NCBI GenBank assembly: GCA_023055425.1
Contig: JALGPY010000006.1
Location: forward strand, 76,754,435-76,818,434
DNA length: 64,000 bases
Origin: Linanthus parryae
Taxonomy: Eukaryota > Streptophyta > Magnoliopsida > Ericales > Polemoniaceae
Reading direction: 5' to 3'
Shown here in pieces: positions 52,687-62,390 of the stretch (the first letter of the stretch is position 1; every line of letters starts with the position of its first letter). The notes under the pieces are model-generated. The model was not told the origin of the DNA, made no database searches, and was given only the letters and a program-made list of their open reading frames with translations. The translations under genes were made by a program, and so were the position numbers.

Positions 52687-55600
52687 ATGGGCGAAACTTC
52701 GACAAATCCTGAAGATGAAGGATGGAAAGTTGTCATGAAAAGGAGGAGGAAACAAAGAGTTCCACAAGTGATGCCTGCAAAACCCTCGATAACATCTTCT
52801 AAACAACCTTTACAAAGACAATGGAAGAAAAGACAGGGGAAACGCATCCCCAAGAACTCCTTTCAAGGTGTAGAAGGTCAGGCTCCCAGATGTGCAGTCA
52901 CTTTGTGGGATTTTCTCCCAAGTTCCTTGCGCAATGCATGTTGGCCGTCTCTTCGAGAAGTATCATGCAATGCTAGTTGCAGCGTGGAAACTGAAGACGA
53001 TGAGAATGAGCTTACACCTCCTGAAGCAAACTCACATGTGTGTCCTAATGAGTGCATAAAGTTCTCTGATGAAGATTTGTTGTTAGGATCAACGCCTCAT
53101 AACCGACCGCTTTTCATAAGTGGTTATGCAAAGGAGCAAAAGGTGAACAGGATTCTGGTTGACGGAGGATCAGCAGTCAATATTATGCCTCTTTCAACAG
53201 CAAGAGAACTCGGGATTTCCTCAAGCGACATATCTCATAGTCGCGTTCTGATTCAAGGGTTCAATCAAGAAGGCCAAAGAGCGTTGGGGGCAATTCCGCT
53301 AGACTTGGTCCTAGGTGACATGAATCCAAGCGTGTTCTTCCATGTGATAAATGCAAATACATCATACAAGATGATGTTGGGACGACCATGGATCCATGAA
53401 TATGGAGTAGTGCCATCGACTCTTCATCAATGCCTCAAGTTTTGCAAGAATGGTGAAGTAAAGACCATTGTAGCCGACGGGAAGCCTTTTAATGAAGCTG
53501 AGGCATACATTGCTGACTCAAAATTTTACTCGAATGATGTTGCTCCAGTGGAAGTGAAACCAAAAGTCGCTGTACCCAAAACCCAGGTCATTAACAAGGA
53601 AAAAGCAGGGAAATCAGCCGTACTTGTTGATCCAGTCGAGGAAATTGTTTTGAAGAAAGGAAACGATGGTAAGAGGATTCCCGTGTTGCGTTACACGCCA
53701 AAGGAAAGAAAGAGTGAGGAATTAAAGTTGGAGGGTTTGAATACTCCAATCACTCGTCTCAAGAAGAATAAAGAAACTTTGCAAGGGTTCCTGCGCCCAA
53801 GTCAAGAGCCAACAATGGAGCATGTTAACTTACCTTCAAGACGAACAGTTGAAGGTTTCGATCCAAACGCTTACAAGCTCTTAGCTAAGGCAGGGTACAA
53901 TCTTCAACAACCAGCTACCTTAGGAGAATTGCCAGAAGAAGTGACAGGTGAACAAGTGCATGGCCTTAATTCTACTCAAAAAATGCTTAGGAAGAATGGA
54001 CATTCTATACCTATGTCCCGTACCGGCCTAGGATATACAGGCACATCCCCTGCGCGAATCATTGTCAAGAAAGCATCAAGCCAATACATTACAGTGGAAA
54101 GTGATGAATCAAAAGTACCAGCAAAACTATCGGTCTTCGATCGCCTTGGGAAGCCAAACTCCCGGAGGTCCGTGTTTGACCGCCTAGGAGTGCAAGGTGC
54201 AAGGAGGAAAGAAGAAACTCTGCGAAGATCTGTCTATGGTAGATTGGTTGTACCTGGGGAGTATGAAACAAAATCTTTTGCTGAAAGAGGAACATCTTTA
54301 TTGAAGTATAGTAAAGAAATTAACAGCAGGTTCCCGTCACGAATGAAGAGAAATACCACACTTGTGGTGGAATCTAAAGACGTGCTGACAGTGAGACAAA
54401 AGACGGTGGTTGATACTCAAGCATTTGATGACTCTGTTGATGTAGAGAGTGTTGGTTCTTCGTGCCACATCACCATTCAGAAGGAACGAGTCCAAATTGA
54501 AGAAGATGCCGAGGATGCTCCACCTGAGTTAGAAGAAGGCGTAACCTCCACAGTAGATGACTTGAAAGAGATCAACTTGGGGACTGAAGATGAGCCAAGA
54601 CCAACATACGTAAGCGCTAGTCTCACTCCAGAAGAAGAGAAAGAGTACACCGATCTTCTGATGGAATACAGAGATGTGTTTGCATGGAGCTACAAAGAGA
54701 TGCCTGGATTGGATCCCAGAGTTGCAGTTCATAATTTAGCTGTGAAGAATGGATCTCGACCAGTGAAACAAGCACAAAGGAGATTTCGCCCAGAGCTCAT
54801 TCCAAAAATTGAGGTAGAAGTCAACAAGCTGATCGAAGCTGGATTCATCCGGGAGGTCAAATACCCAACATGGATCTCAAGTATTGTACCTGTCAAGAAG
54901 AAGAACGGGCAAACTCGAATCTGCGTTGACTTCCGGGACCTTAACAATGCGTGCCCTAAAGATGATTTTCCACTCCCGATAACTGAACTGATGGTGGATG
55001 CCACTACACGACATGAAGCCTTATCTTTCATGGATGGATCTTCAGGTTACAATCAAATACGGATGTCACCCCATGATGAAGAATTTACAGCGTTTCGTAC
55101 GCCAAAAGGCATCTACTGTTATAAAGTGATGCCGTTTGGCCTGAAAAATGCGGGGGCAACTTACCAAAGGGCAATGCAGAAAATCTTTGATGACATGCCC
55201 CACAAGAACGTTGAATGTTATGTTGACGACCTCGTGGTGAAGACACGAGCAAGGAAGGACCATCTTCAAGATCTTAGAAGCGTGTTTGATAGACTGCGAC
55301 GATATCAACTTAAAATGTATCCTTTGAAGTGTGCTTTTGGCGTAGCGTCTGGGAAGTTCCTAGGATTCATCGTCCGCCATAGAGGTATAGAGATTGACCA
55401 GTCTAAGATTGAAGCAATTCAAAAAATGCCAGAACCTCGGAACATACATGAGCTCAAGAGCTTGCAAGGGCGGTTGGCGTATCTTAGACGATTCATTTCA
55501 AACTTGGCTGGAAGATGTCACCCGTTTAGTCGGCTCATGAAGAAAGGAGTCCCCTTCCAATGGGATGAGTCTTGTAGGAAGGCATTTGAGAAGATCAAGG

Positions 55601-57846
55601 CTTATCTAATGAAACCTCCTGTCTTGGCTGCTCCCATACCTGGTCAACCACTAATTCTTTACATTGCTGCACAAGAGCACTCCATTGGAGCTTTGCTTGC
55701 TCAAAAGAACAAAGATGGAAAGGAGAACTCCCTCTATTACTTGAGCAGAAGGATGACGCCACATGAGCTAAACTACTCGCCAATAGAGAAGATATGTTTA
55801 GCTTTGGTGTTTGTTGTGCAAAAGTTGCGCCACTACTTTCAAGCTCACATTGTACATCTCATTTCAAAGGCCAATCCCGTCAAGTACATCATGTCAAAAC
55901 CGGTACTATCGGATCGACTAGCGAGATGGTCCCTTCTTCTCCAGGAATTTGAAATCATTTATGTTCCTCAAAAGGCCATCAAAGGACAAGATTTGGCAGA
56001 TTTTCTAGCTGATCATCCCTTACCTGCGGTTTGGGAGTTGTCTGAAAGCTTGCCCGACGAGGAAGTATTCACCGTGGAAGAACAAGGCCCTTGGAAGATG
56101 TACTTTGATGGAGCCTCTCATCGCGAAGGATCTGGAGCGGGTGTAGTGTTCGTCTCGCCGGAAGGAGATGTGTTGCCTTACGCATTCACTCTTAAGGAAA
56201 GTTGCTCTAACAATGTCGCAGAGTACCAAGCTCTCATACTCGGATTGGAAATGGCTGTTGATGCCAAGCACTTGGATCTTCATGTATATGGCGATTCAAA
56301 GCTCGTGATCAATCAACTCCTCAACATCTACGAGGTGAAGAAGCCCGAATTGATCCCTTATCATAACTATGCTACCCGAATGGTAGCATGGCTTGGAAAC
56401 ACCACATTAGAGCATGTGCCGAGAGGTGAAAATAAACAAGCAGACGCACTCGCCAAGCTCGCTTCAACTTTGACGTTCCCGGAGCGCAAAGCAACAGTCG
56501 AAATTTGCGAGAGGTGGATAGTTCCCTCCATGTTTGACGATCACGATGATGACGGGAAAGACATAAACGCAATTTCGGTATATGAAGTTGAGAAAGAAGA
56601 TTGGCGTGATGCTTTGATAGACTACTTGCAAAATCAAAGACTACCTGACGATCCACGAAGGAGGAACGACATTCGAAGGCGCGCTCCACGCTTCCTTTAC
56701 TATAAAGATACGCTTTATCGTCGTTCATTTGAAGGGTTGTTGCTTCGCTGCGTGGGAGAAGATGAATCTTTGCATGTGCTAAAAGAAGCTCACTCCGGAG
56801 TATGTGGGGCTCATCAGTCAGGGCCAAAGCTTCACTTCAGAATTAAAAGGATGGGTTATTACTGGCCCACCATGGTAAAGGATTGCATGGATTTTGCAAA
56901 GAGATGTCAAGCTTGCCAGTTTCATGCAAATCTCATACATCAACCGCCTGAGTTGCTCCACCCAACGGTATCCTCTTGGCCATTTGACGCATGGGGTCTT
57001 GACGTTGTGGGGCCTCTGACAAAATCTTCTGGTGGTCATCTTTACGTCCTTGCTGCAACCGACTACTTCTCTAAATGGGCTGAAGCTGCACCATTTAAAG
57101 AAGTCAAGAAGGAGACAGTCGTGCAATTCATCAAGAACAATATTATCTTTCGGTATGGTGTGCCACGCTACATCATCACAGATAATGGAAAGTCCTTCGA
57201 CAATAGTCTCATGAACAAGCTATGTGAACAGTTTGGCTTCAAACGGTACAAGTCGTCGATGTATAATGCACCAGCGAATGGACTGGCTGAAGCATTCAAC
57301 AAGACCCTTGGCAATCTTTTGAAAAAGGTAGTTGCAAAGTCAAAGCGAGACTGGCATGAAAAGATTGGAGAAGCTCTATGGGCGTACAGGACTACCTATC
57401 GTACACCTACACAAGAAACGCCTTATTCATTGGTGTATGGAGCAGAAGCAGTGTTACCTTTGGAGCGTCAAATCCCATCGCTGAGGATTGCTATTCAGGA
57501 AGGTCTCACTGAGGAAGATAATGCACGTCTTCGGCTGTCAGAGCTAGAAGCGTTGGATGAGAAAAGGCTTGAAGCACAACAGCGGCTCGAGTGTTACCAA
57601 GCTCGCATGTCCAAGTCATTCAACAGAAAAGTTCGAATTCGTTCGTTCCAAGTAGGGGATCTTGTACTCGCAGTCAGGAGGCCCATCATCATTACTCATC
57701 GAACGGGGAATAAGTTCACCTCCAAATGGGATGGACCCTACAAAGTGCAAGAAGTCTACACAAATGGTGCATACAAGATCGTGGCGGAAGACGGATTGAG
57801 AATAGGCCCCATCAATGGCAAGTTCTTGAAGCGTTACTACCCTTGA
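52687..57846 (+). CDS. pol: Tat element pol: protease, RT, two RNases H, integrase
   Basis: A 1719-residue uninterrupted frame in the same frame as gag. Protease: LVDGGSAVNIMP near residue 158. A linker contains three SVFDRLG-like repeats (residues about 483-520). Reverse transcriptase: VDFRDLNNACPKDDFPLP (near 748), FMDGSSGYNQI, VMPFGLKNAGATYQRAM and the catalytic YVDDLVVK (near 845). Gypsy RNase H: LILYIAAQEHSIGALLAQ (near 990) to DLADFLADHP. Second, archaeal-type RNase H: MYFDGASHREGSGAGVV (near 1138), CSNNVAEYQALILGL and YGDSKLVINQL. Integrase: HSGVCGAHQSGPK, CQACQFHAN, first Asp in WGLDVVGPL, second in TDNGKSF, Glu in NGLAEAFNK, then a C-terminal domain ending GKFLKRYYP. All key catalytic residues are present. 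The first Met may not be the true start. Confidence 0.93.
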   Translation: MGETSTNPEDEGWKVVMKRRRKQRVPQVMPAKPSITSSKQPLQRQWKKRQGKRIPKNSFQGVEGQAPRCAVTLWDFLPSSLRNACWPSLREVSCNASCSVETEDDENELTPPEANSHVCPNECIKFSDEDLLLGSTPHNRPLFISGYAKEQKVNRILVDGGSAVNIMPLSTARELGISSSDISHSRVLIQGFNQEGQRALGAIPLDLVLGDMNPSVFFHVINANTSYKMMLGRPWIHEYGVVPSTLHQCLKFCKNGEVKTIVADGKPFNEAEAYIADSKFYSNDVAPVEVKPKVAVPKTQVINKEKAGKSAVLVDPVEEIVLKKGNDGKRIPVLRYTPKERKSEELKLEGLNTPITRLKKNKETLQGFLRPSQEPTMEHVNLPSRRTVEGFDPNAYKLLAKAGYNLQQPATLGELPEEVTGEQVHGLNSTQKMLRKNGHSIPMSRTGLGYTGTSPARIIVKKASSQYITVESDESKVPAKLSVFDRLGKPNSRRSVFDRLGVQGARRKEETLRRSVYGRLVVPGEYETKSFAERGTSLLKYSKEINSRFPSRMKRNTTLVVESKDVLTVRQKTVVDTQAFDDSVDVESVGSSCHITIQKERVQIEEDAEDAPPELEEGVTSTVDDLKEINLGTEDEPRPTYVSASLTPEEEKEYTDLLMEYRDVFAWSYKEMPGLDPRVAVHNLAVKNGSRPVKQAQRRFRPELIPKIEVEVNKLIEAGFIREVKYPTWISSIVPVKKKNGQTRICVDFRDLNNACPKDDFPLPITELMVDATTRHEALSFMDGSSGYNQIRMSPHDEEFTAFRTPKGIYCYKVMPFGLKNAGATYQRAMQKIFDDMPHKNVECYVDDLVVKTRARKDHLQDLRSVFDRLRRYQLKMYPLKCAFGVASGKFLGFIVRHRGIEIDQSKIEAIQKMPEPRNIHELKSLQGRLAYLRRFISNLAGRCHPFSRLMKKGVPFQWDESCRKAFEKIKAYLMKPPVLAAPIPGQPLILYIAAQEHSIGALLAQKNKDGKENSLYYLSRRMTPHELNYSPIEKICLALVFVVQKLRHYFQAHIVHLISKANPVKYIMSKPVLSDRLARWSLLLQEFEIIYVPQKAIKGQDLADFLADHPLPAVWELSESLPDEEVFTVEEQGPWKMYFDGASHREGSGAGVVFVSPEGDVLPYAFTLKESCSNNVAEYQALILGLEMAVDAKHLDLHVYGDSKLVINQLLNIYEVKKPELIPYHNYATRMVAWLGNTTLEHVPRGENKQADALAKLASTLTFPERKATVEICERWIVPSMFDDHDDDGKDINAISVYEVEKEDWRDALIDYLQNQRLPDDPRRRNDIRRRAPRFLYYKDTLYRRSFEGLLLRCVGEDESLHVLKEAHSGVCGAHQSGPKLHFRIKRMGYYWPTMVKDCMDFAKRCQACQFHANLIHQPPELLHPTVSSWPFDAWGLDVVGPLTKSSGGHLYVLAATDYFSKWAEAAPFKEVKKETVVQFIKNNIIFRYGVPRYIITDNGKSFDNSLMNKLCEQFGFKRYKSSMYNAPANGLAEAFNKTLGNLLKKVVAKSKRDWHEKIGEALWAYRTTYRTPTQETPYSLVYGAEAVLPLERQIPSLRIAIQEGLTEEDNARLRLSELEALDEKRLEAQQRLECYQARMSKSFNRKVRIRSFQVGDLVLAVRRPIIITHRTGNKFTSKWDGPYKVQEVYTNGAYKIVAEDGLRIGPINGKFLKRYYP

Positions 57847-58286
57847 AGGTTCCTGCCACGCTCCTCATCGTAAGAGCCTAAACTGCATGATGCTCCTGGC
57901 CCGCATGAGCTAAAACTGTGAACGGCCCCAAAAAAAAAACCCCTTTGAACTACGTGCGACTTGATCCCACTTGTGGGTACGTAGGCATCTTGGAACGTTC
58001 TTCCAAGTCCAGTCCAAACAACCAAAAAAAACATTTCTCGTTGATAGGGTTTCATTGGATTTCTTCAGAGAACTTCAACTGTTGGATGTGGAATCTTGGA
58101 TCGCAACGCAAAAAACAAAAAGTTGTAATCAAAGTTCAATTGTTTAAGGATGAAGCTGCGATTATATTTGTAGTTTACAAAGAATAAAGAAGAGTGTTGA
58201 AAAGGAATAAATGGACTATTTATTTCATATGATAAAGCAAGAAGGAAGTACATCAAAAGAAAAGTGACTAAATTTCAAAAGGACAC
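57847..58286 (+). other. Tat element 3' untranslated region
   Basis: Contains GAACTACGTG and GGGTACGTAGGCATC, a pair that typically follows pol in plant Tat elements. No reading frame is supported on the plus strand. The antisense ORF ends at 58287. Confidence 0.65.
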
Positions 58287-59843
58287 CTATGCCATAAAAA
58301 GCTCATCCCTCTCATTCTCTAAGGCTGCTTGCACGTTAACCAATTGTTGAAGGTCTACTTGGTGGAGGTCAATTTCTTGCAAAATGGCGACATGATCCTT
58401 CTTTAGCGAGGACAAAACCATAGCGGCTTCAGATATTTCTTGATCTAGCTTGGCGGCTTCAGATCTGTTTTGTTCCTTCTTGGTTTTCAAATCGTCAAGT
58501 TGCTTAAGGAGATTTTCCTCTTCCGTCACCATAGAGTTAAATTCCTCTTCAATTTTGACACGATCCTTACTGAACTTTTCATGTTCAAGTTCGGTATCGG
58601 CTATGTCCTTTTCACATGACTTCTCTTTGGCTTCCAACTGACCCTTAGTCTGGCCATCCGAGACTGTAAGACGAGATCTTTGGGATTTATAAGACGTTAC
58701 TTTATCAAGATAGATCCGCCATTTGTCACTCAAGGATCGAGCTTCGACAGGGAACTTCAATTTCATTTCTTCTAAAGCTGTATCGATTTCGTCTTGGATG
58801 AGAGACATATCCTCCAGAGGGTGGCCAAGAACAGTCTTTGATAACTCTTCATGAAATATAGGCAAAAGACGCGCATCACACCTTTGAAGGATGGCACATG
58901 GCAGACGGCCAAGCATTGCAGAAAACTCTTCTTTAGATAGACTGGGATTGGCAAGTTCATCAATGACATCTCCTCCTATCTCCAGCGAAGGCATTATGGC
59001 GCGTTCGGATGACCGATGCTTCAAGTGCTTGTAGTTCTTATCATCGTCAGAAAAGCTTCCCTCATCAACAAAATCAAGGAAATCAAATAAGTTGTCCGAA
59101 TCAAGATCAACCCCATCAACAACCTGAGAGACAGGGGCTTCTACAACCGCCTTCTTCTTCTTCTCTTGAGGTTTACTTGGCGAGTCACTGGACACTTTCA
59201 AAGGAGATTCTCGGTCCATAGTGATGCCGTTCTACTCTGATGACTGTTGTGGTGACCTATGAGTTTCCTTCTTCAATCCTTGCTCAGAATTTGCTGGTGT
59301 CGCACATGTCTTGGTAACGTGATCAATAGCTTCCTCCTCATGGCTAGTAAAACCTTTGTCGCGGCCATCGATGTCTCTGGCCTTGAGTATGTATCTCTCG
59401 GTTTCTTTCACTTGTTTTGCATTGGGATCTTGGAGAGCAACTGCCTTTCGCTTTCTTGAATCGTTTGTCACATCACTAGTCAAGCTGGGAGTCGAACTAG
59501 TTGGAAGCTTTATCTTGAACCTTGTCTGTCTCGCACCATCTTGGTTGTCTGACTGGAAGTAGAACTTGTTCGCATCAACTCTATCCATGTTCAGCTTCGC
59601 CGGCTCTCCAAGCTTTTGCTGATGAGCTTGGACGTGTTTCGAGTTCCCTTGCTTTTGCGGCTGCCCGGTCTGTCTCAAGTCACCTTGTCTATGGTCCATC
59701 TTTTGAGCATTTCGTGCCTCGCTGTGGTGGTGATCACGGGCTGGCTTCGAAGCCGCTTGCTTTTGCTGCTGGTTCCGGTCACGCACTGCATCACGACTCT
59801 TGTGATAGTGCTGGTGATTGTTGCTTGACCGATTTGACGACAT
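58287..59843 (-). CDS. Antisense ORF of the Tat element
   Basis: On the strand opposite to gag-pol, a frame of about 519 codons runs from ATG at 59843 to 58287, interrupted once by an in-frame TAG (59232-59234). The first part (MSSNRSSNNHQHYHKSRDAV) is rich in His, Gln, Lys and Asp (HHHSEARNAQKMDHRQGDLR), hydrophilic and probably disordered. The second part restarts MDRESPLKVSSDSPSKPQEK and contains a folded-looking middle (LGRLPCAILQRCDARLLPIF) and a long coiled coil (VSDGQTKGQLEAKEKSCEKD through LKQLDDLKTKKEQNRSEAAK to the end). Antisense ORFs downstream of pol are known in the Tat lineage; their function is unknown. The TAG is probably a mutation but could be a boundary between two proteins. 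Confidence 0.72.
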
Positions 59844-60840
59844 AGTAGCTGCACGAAAAACATCCCAATAAGTACAACGGTCACAGGAAAAGATAAGGCG
59901 ACGGTAAATATTATGCGACAAAAAAAAAAGACAATTTAGTACATTTTGAAACTTCGTGTATTCAAGTCCCACACAACAACTAGTTGCTAGCAATTGAAGT
60001 GTACAAAAAAAACAACTAGCTGCTAGCAATACAGACATCAACTAGCTACTATCAAATGAAGCACAAATACATTACGAGGTGGCGCGGCTACATGAAAGAC
60101 ACCTCAAAATGCCAACACATCATCACCAGGTTAAAGCTAGGGTACGTGGTGGCTTTCTTCACAAAATAGAGAGCATTACTCTCTTTACAAAGGCATATGC
60201 ACTGAGGGTTTATCAAAAGAGAATACTCTACATGTTTTCTTCAAAAAACAGAGCACATAGTACTCTGTTTGTTTCAAAACAGAGCATAAAAGTTTACAGA
60301 TCTTTTCGACACAAGTTACAGAAGGACATAGTACCAGGGACCTTATTTGCTTTTACAAGCTTGGTCTTTCTCTACTTGATTGTTTTTATCGCCTACAGTT
60401 GAAGATCGACTTAGATGATACCGGTTCAAAGCATTTCGGGTTGATCATCTCAGAAATTGCAACTGTCATGATGGTATGCACTCTTCACGGAAAAACAAGT
60501 AAATGTGCTCTGTTCTTGGTAAAAAAGAGAGTAAAAGTATGCTTGAAGCTGCTAGAGATACTGGTGACATGTTGTTACAGAGTGTAATAGCATAATTGAA
60601 TAAAAATGGAGTTGATACAGAGAGTAAAATGACATGTTCATGGCAAAAAAAATTGCATAATTGAATAAAAATGGAGTTGATACAGAGTGTAATAGCATAC
60701 CCGCAGGTTTGCAATTTCGCTTCGGCTCCGTTGGTCGCTAAACCACCGTCGTCTTCTTCGCCGATATTAGCTTCGTCAAGTGCCCCTCTCTAATGGGTGT
60801 ACTCTGTGTTGCTTTGAGATGCACTGGTATAGACCAAAAG
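59844..60840 (-). other. 5' leader of the antisense ORF and pol-distal spacer
   Basis: Contains an AACTAGCTGCTAGCAAT-type repeat (59988, 60017, 60046) and a short direct repeat, AATTGAATAAAAATGGAGTTGATACAGAG in variants (near 60594 and 60658). No plus-strand gene is supported. It is read here as the leader of a transcript starting near 60815 on the minus strand. Confidence 0.45.
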
Positions 60841-60844
60841 ATTC

Positions 60845-60852
60845 TTTATATA
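60845..60852 (-). promoter_or_regulatory. TATA box for the antisense ORF
   Basis: TATATAAA on the minus strand in the context CCTCTATATAAAGAATC, about 1 kb upstream of the antisense ATG. It is the best core-promoter candidate. Inference only. Confidence 0.45.
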
Positions 60853-60951
60853 GAGGCGAACTAGTATGCGAGATGAGGTCGAAGCCGAAATCATGCCTAT
60901 CTTCTTCATGGAGTAAGCTGCCTTGACTCTTCATCTATCTGTTAGGAGAAG

Positions 60952-62390
60952 TGTTGGGTTTTGACGTAGGTAACGCAGCGGAATAACAAAAATTAATCCT
61001 ACTCAAAGCCCACCAAGGATCACAGGAAGAGACATCATAACATGATCAAGGACATAGAAGATGTGTACCTTTTGATTTGTGAGATCACACGAAGAATGAT
61101 GTCCTCGTCTCTACGGTTGATCCACGTCTAGAGGTGAGATCTAGATTCTTCCTTCAATCAAGTGCTAGCTTGAACCTTGGAGGAAGAGGGATGAAGATCA
61201 AAGCAACAAATCACCAAAAGCACAAGAGAGGGGCGGCCTCTCTTTGCCGTCGGGTAGGGGGGCGGACGGGTGGCTAGGGTTTCGGCCCTAGCTCCTTGTC
61301 TTGCTCTCTCTTTTTGCTCTCTCCCACTTTTGTGTTATGACTAATAATAACTCTTCTTATGGGAAGGAAGCTAGAGCCTCCTTTATATACTCCAACAACT
61401 CCTTGTTGTTTCCATAAAAGAGTTTCCTAATTCTAGATGAACTAGAATTATTCCCTTCCTTGCAAATTAGTCCTACTAAGTTTGCAAGGTGTTGCACAAT
61501 GATCCTTCTATTAATTAATCCATATTAATTAATCCCAAATCTAGCTCTACTCTATTTGACGTGTGACCCCATAGGTTTCTATATAGTTGGTAGTAACTAT
61601 TACTAACATGGAGCGGTGTCTAGCAACACATCCATGCAACCCAACCAATAGAAATAGTCAGTGATCCCGACAAACCTTTGTGCCCAATATGTCATATTGC
61701 ATTATCCCTTTGTCTCCATATCCGGATTGGACACGAGACATAAATAGTCACACTCGTATATCCAATCCATAGTTCCTCGATCCTGGGAATTTGCTTATGC
61801 TTGCAGATAACATTAATATCTCTATATTAATTTATCTGAGTCTGGCCAGACATTCAATAAGCCTCATCCCTCGAGTGGCCGTGGATATTTACCCCCATTA
61901 TGTGGGAGGGACAAATCCTATCTACATCACAACGATCTCTAAGCTTGCTTCCTATCACGCCCGATAGCCACCTTTATGATTACCCAGTTACGGTGTAACG
62001 TTTGATAACATCAAAGCGCAATATTTCACAACTAGAGTATCTAGTGACTTCAAGTCCAAGGATTGCAATAATATTAGCACTACGAAAAGCGATTGTGACT
62101 TCACATAATCTAATGTATCCTTTTCGTCGTGGGTCATCCAGTATGCCATTACTCCTAATGCATACCCATGTGTTGGATCGTGATATCTCCATATCAATCC
62201 AACCCCATACTAGTCTATAGATGATTGTCCCATTAATCATTATAATTGACTAAGGATATTTAAGAATATAACACCTTATGTTCTAAGGACTTCATTCATG
62301 TTAGCATATCTCCATATCGATAACATAATGAATCGTAAATCCATATATTTGTCACAATTAATTGATTGCCTCTAGGGCACAATTCCAACA
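60952..62390 (-). repeat. 3' LTR of Copia C2
   Basis: 1439 bp. On the plus strand it starts TGTTGGGTTTTGACGTAGG and ends GGGCACAATTCCAACA. It matches the 40081-41497 LTR in reverse complement, including CCACCAAGGATCACAGGAAG near its left end. Confidence 0.9.

Larger units (their letters stand above)
50002..60951 (+). mobile_element. Tat-lineage Gypsy element with antisense ORF, 3' end cut by Copia C2
   Basis: A large Ty3/gypsy element: 5' LTR (about 50002-50660), primer-binding site, gag (50737-52611), pol (52687-57846), then a gene-length antisense ORF (59843-58287). Pol has the gypsy RNase H and, further on, a second archaeal-type RNase H. That arrangement and the antisense ORF mark the Tat lineage (Retand/Grande side). 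The 3' LTR is not in the window because a Copia inserted at 60952. Coding sequence is far less damaged than in any other element here, so it is relatively young. Confidence 0.88.

Noticed and set aside
54089..57126. Several minus-strand open frames inside the Tat pol
   Set aside because: They lie opposite conserved protease, RT, RNase H and integrase codons and show no protein features. Only the antisense ORF downstream of pol is accepted.
60079..60587. Short plus-strand frames in the Tat pol-distal region
   Set aside because: They are low-complexity, repeat-bearing sequence with no recognisable domain. They are more likely the leader of the antisense transcript.
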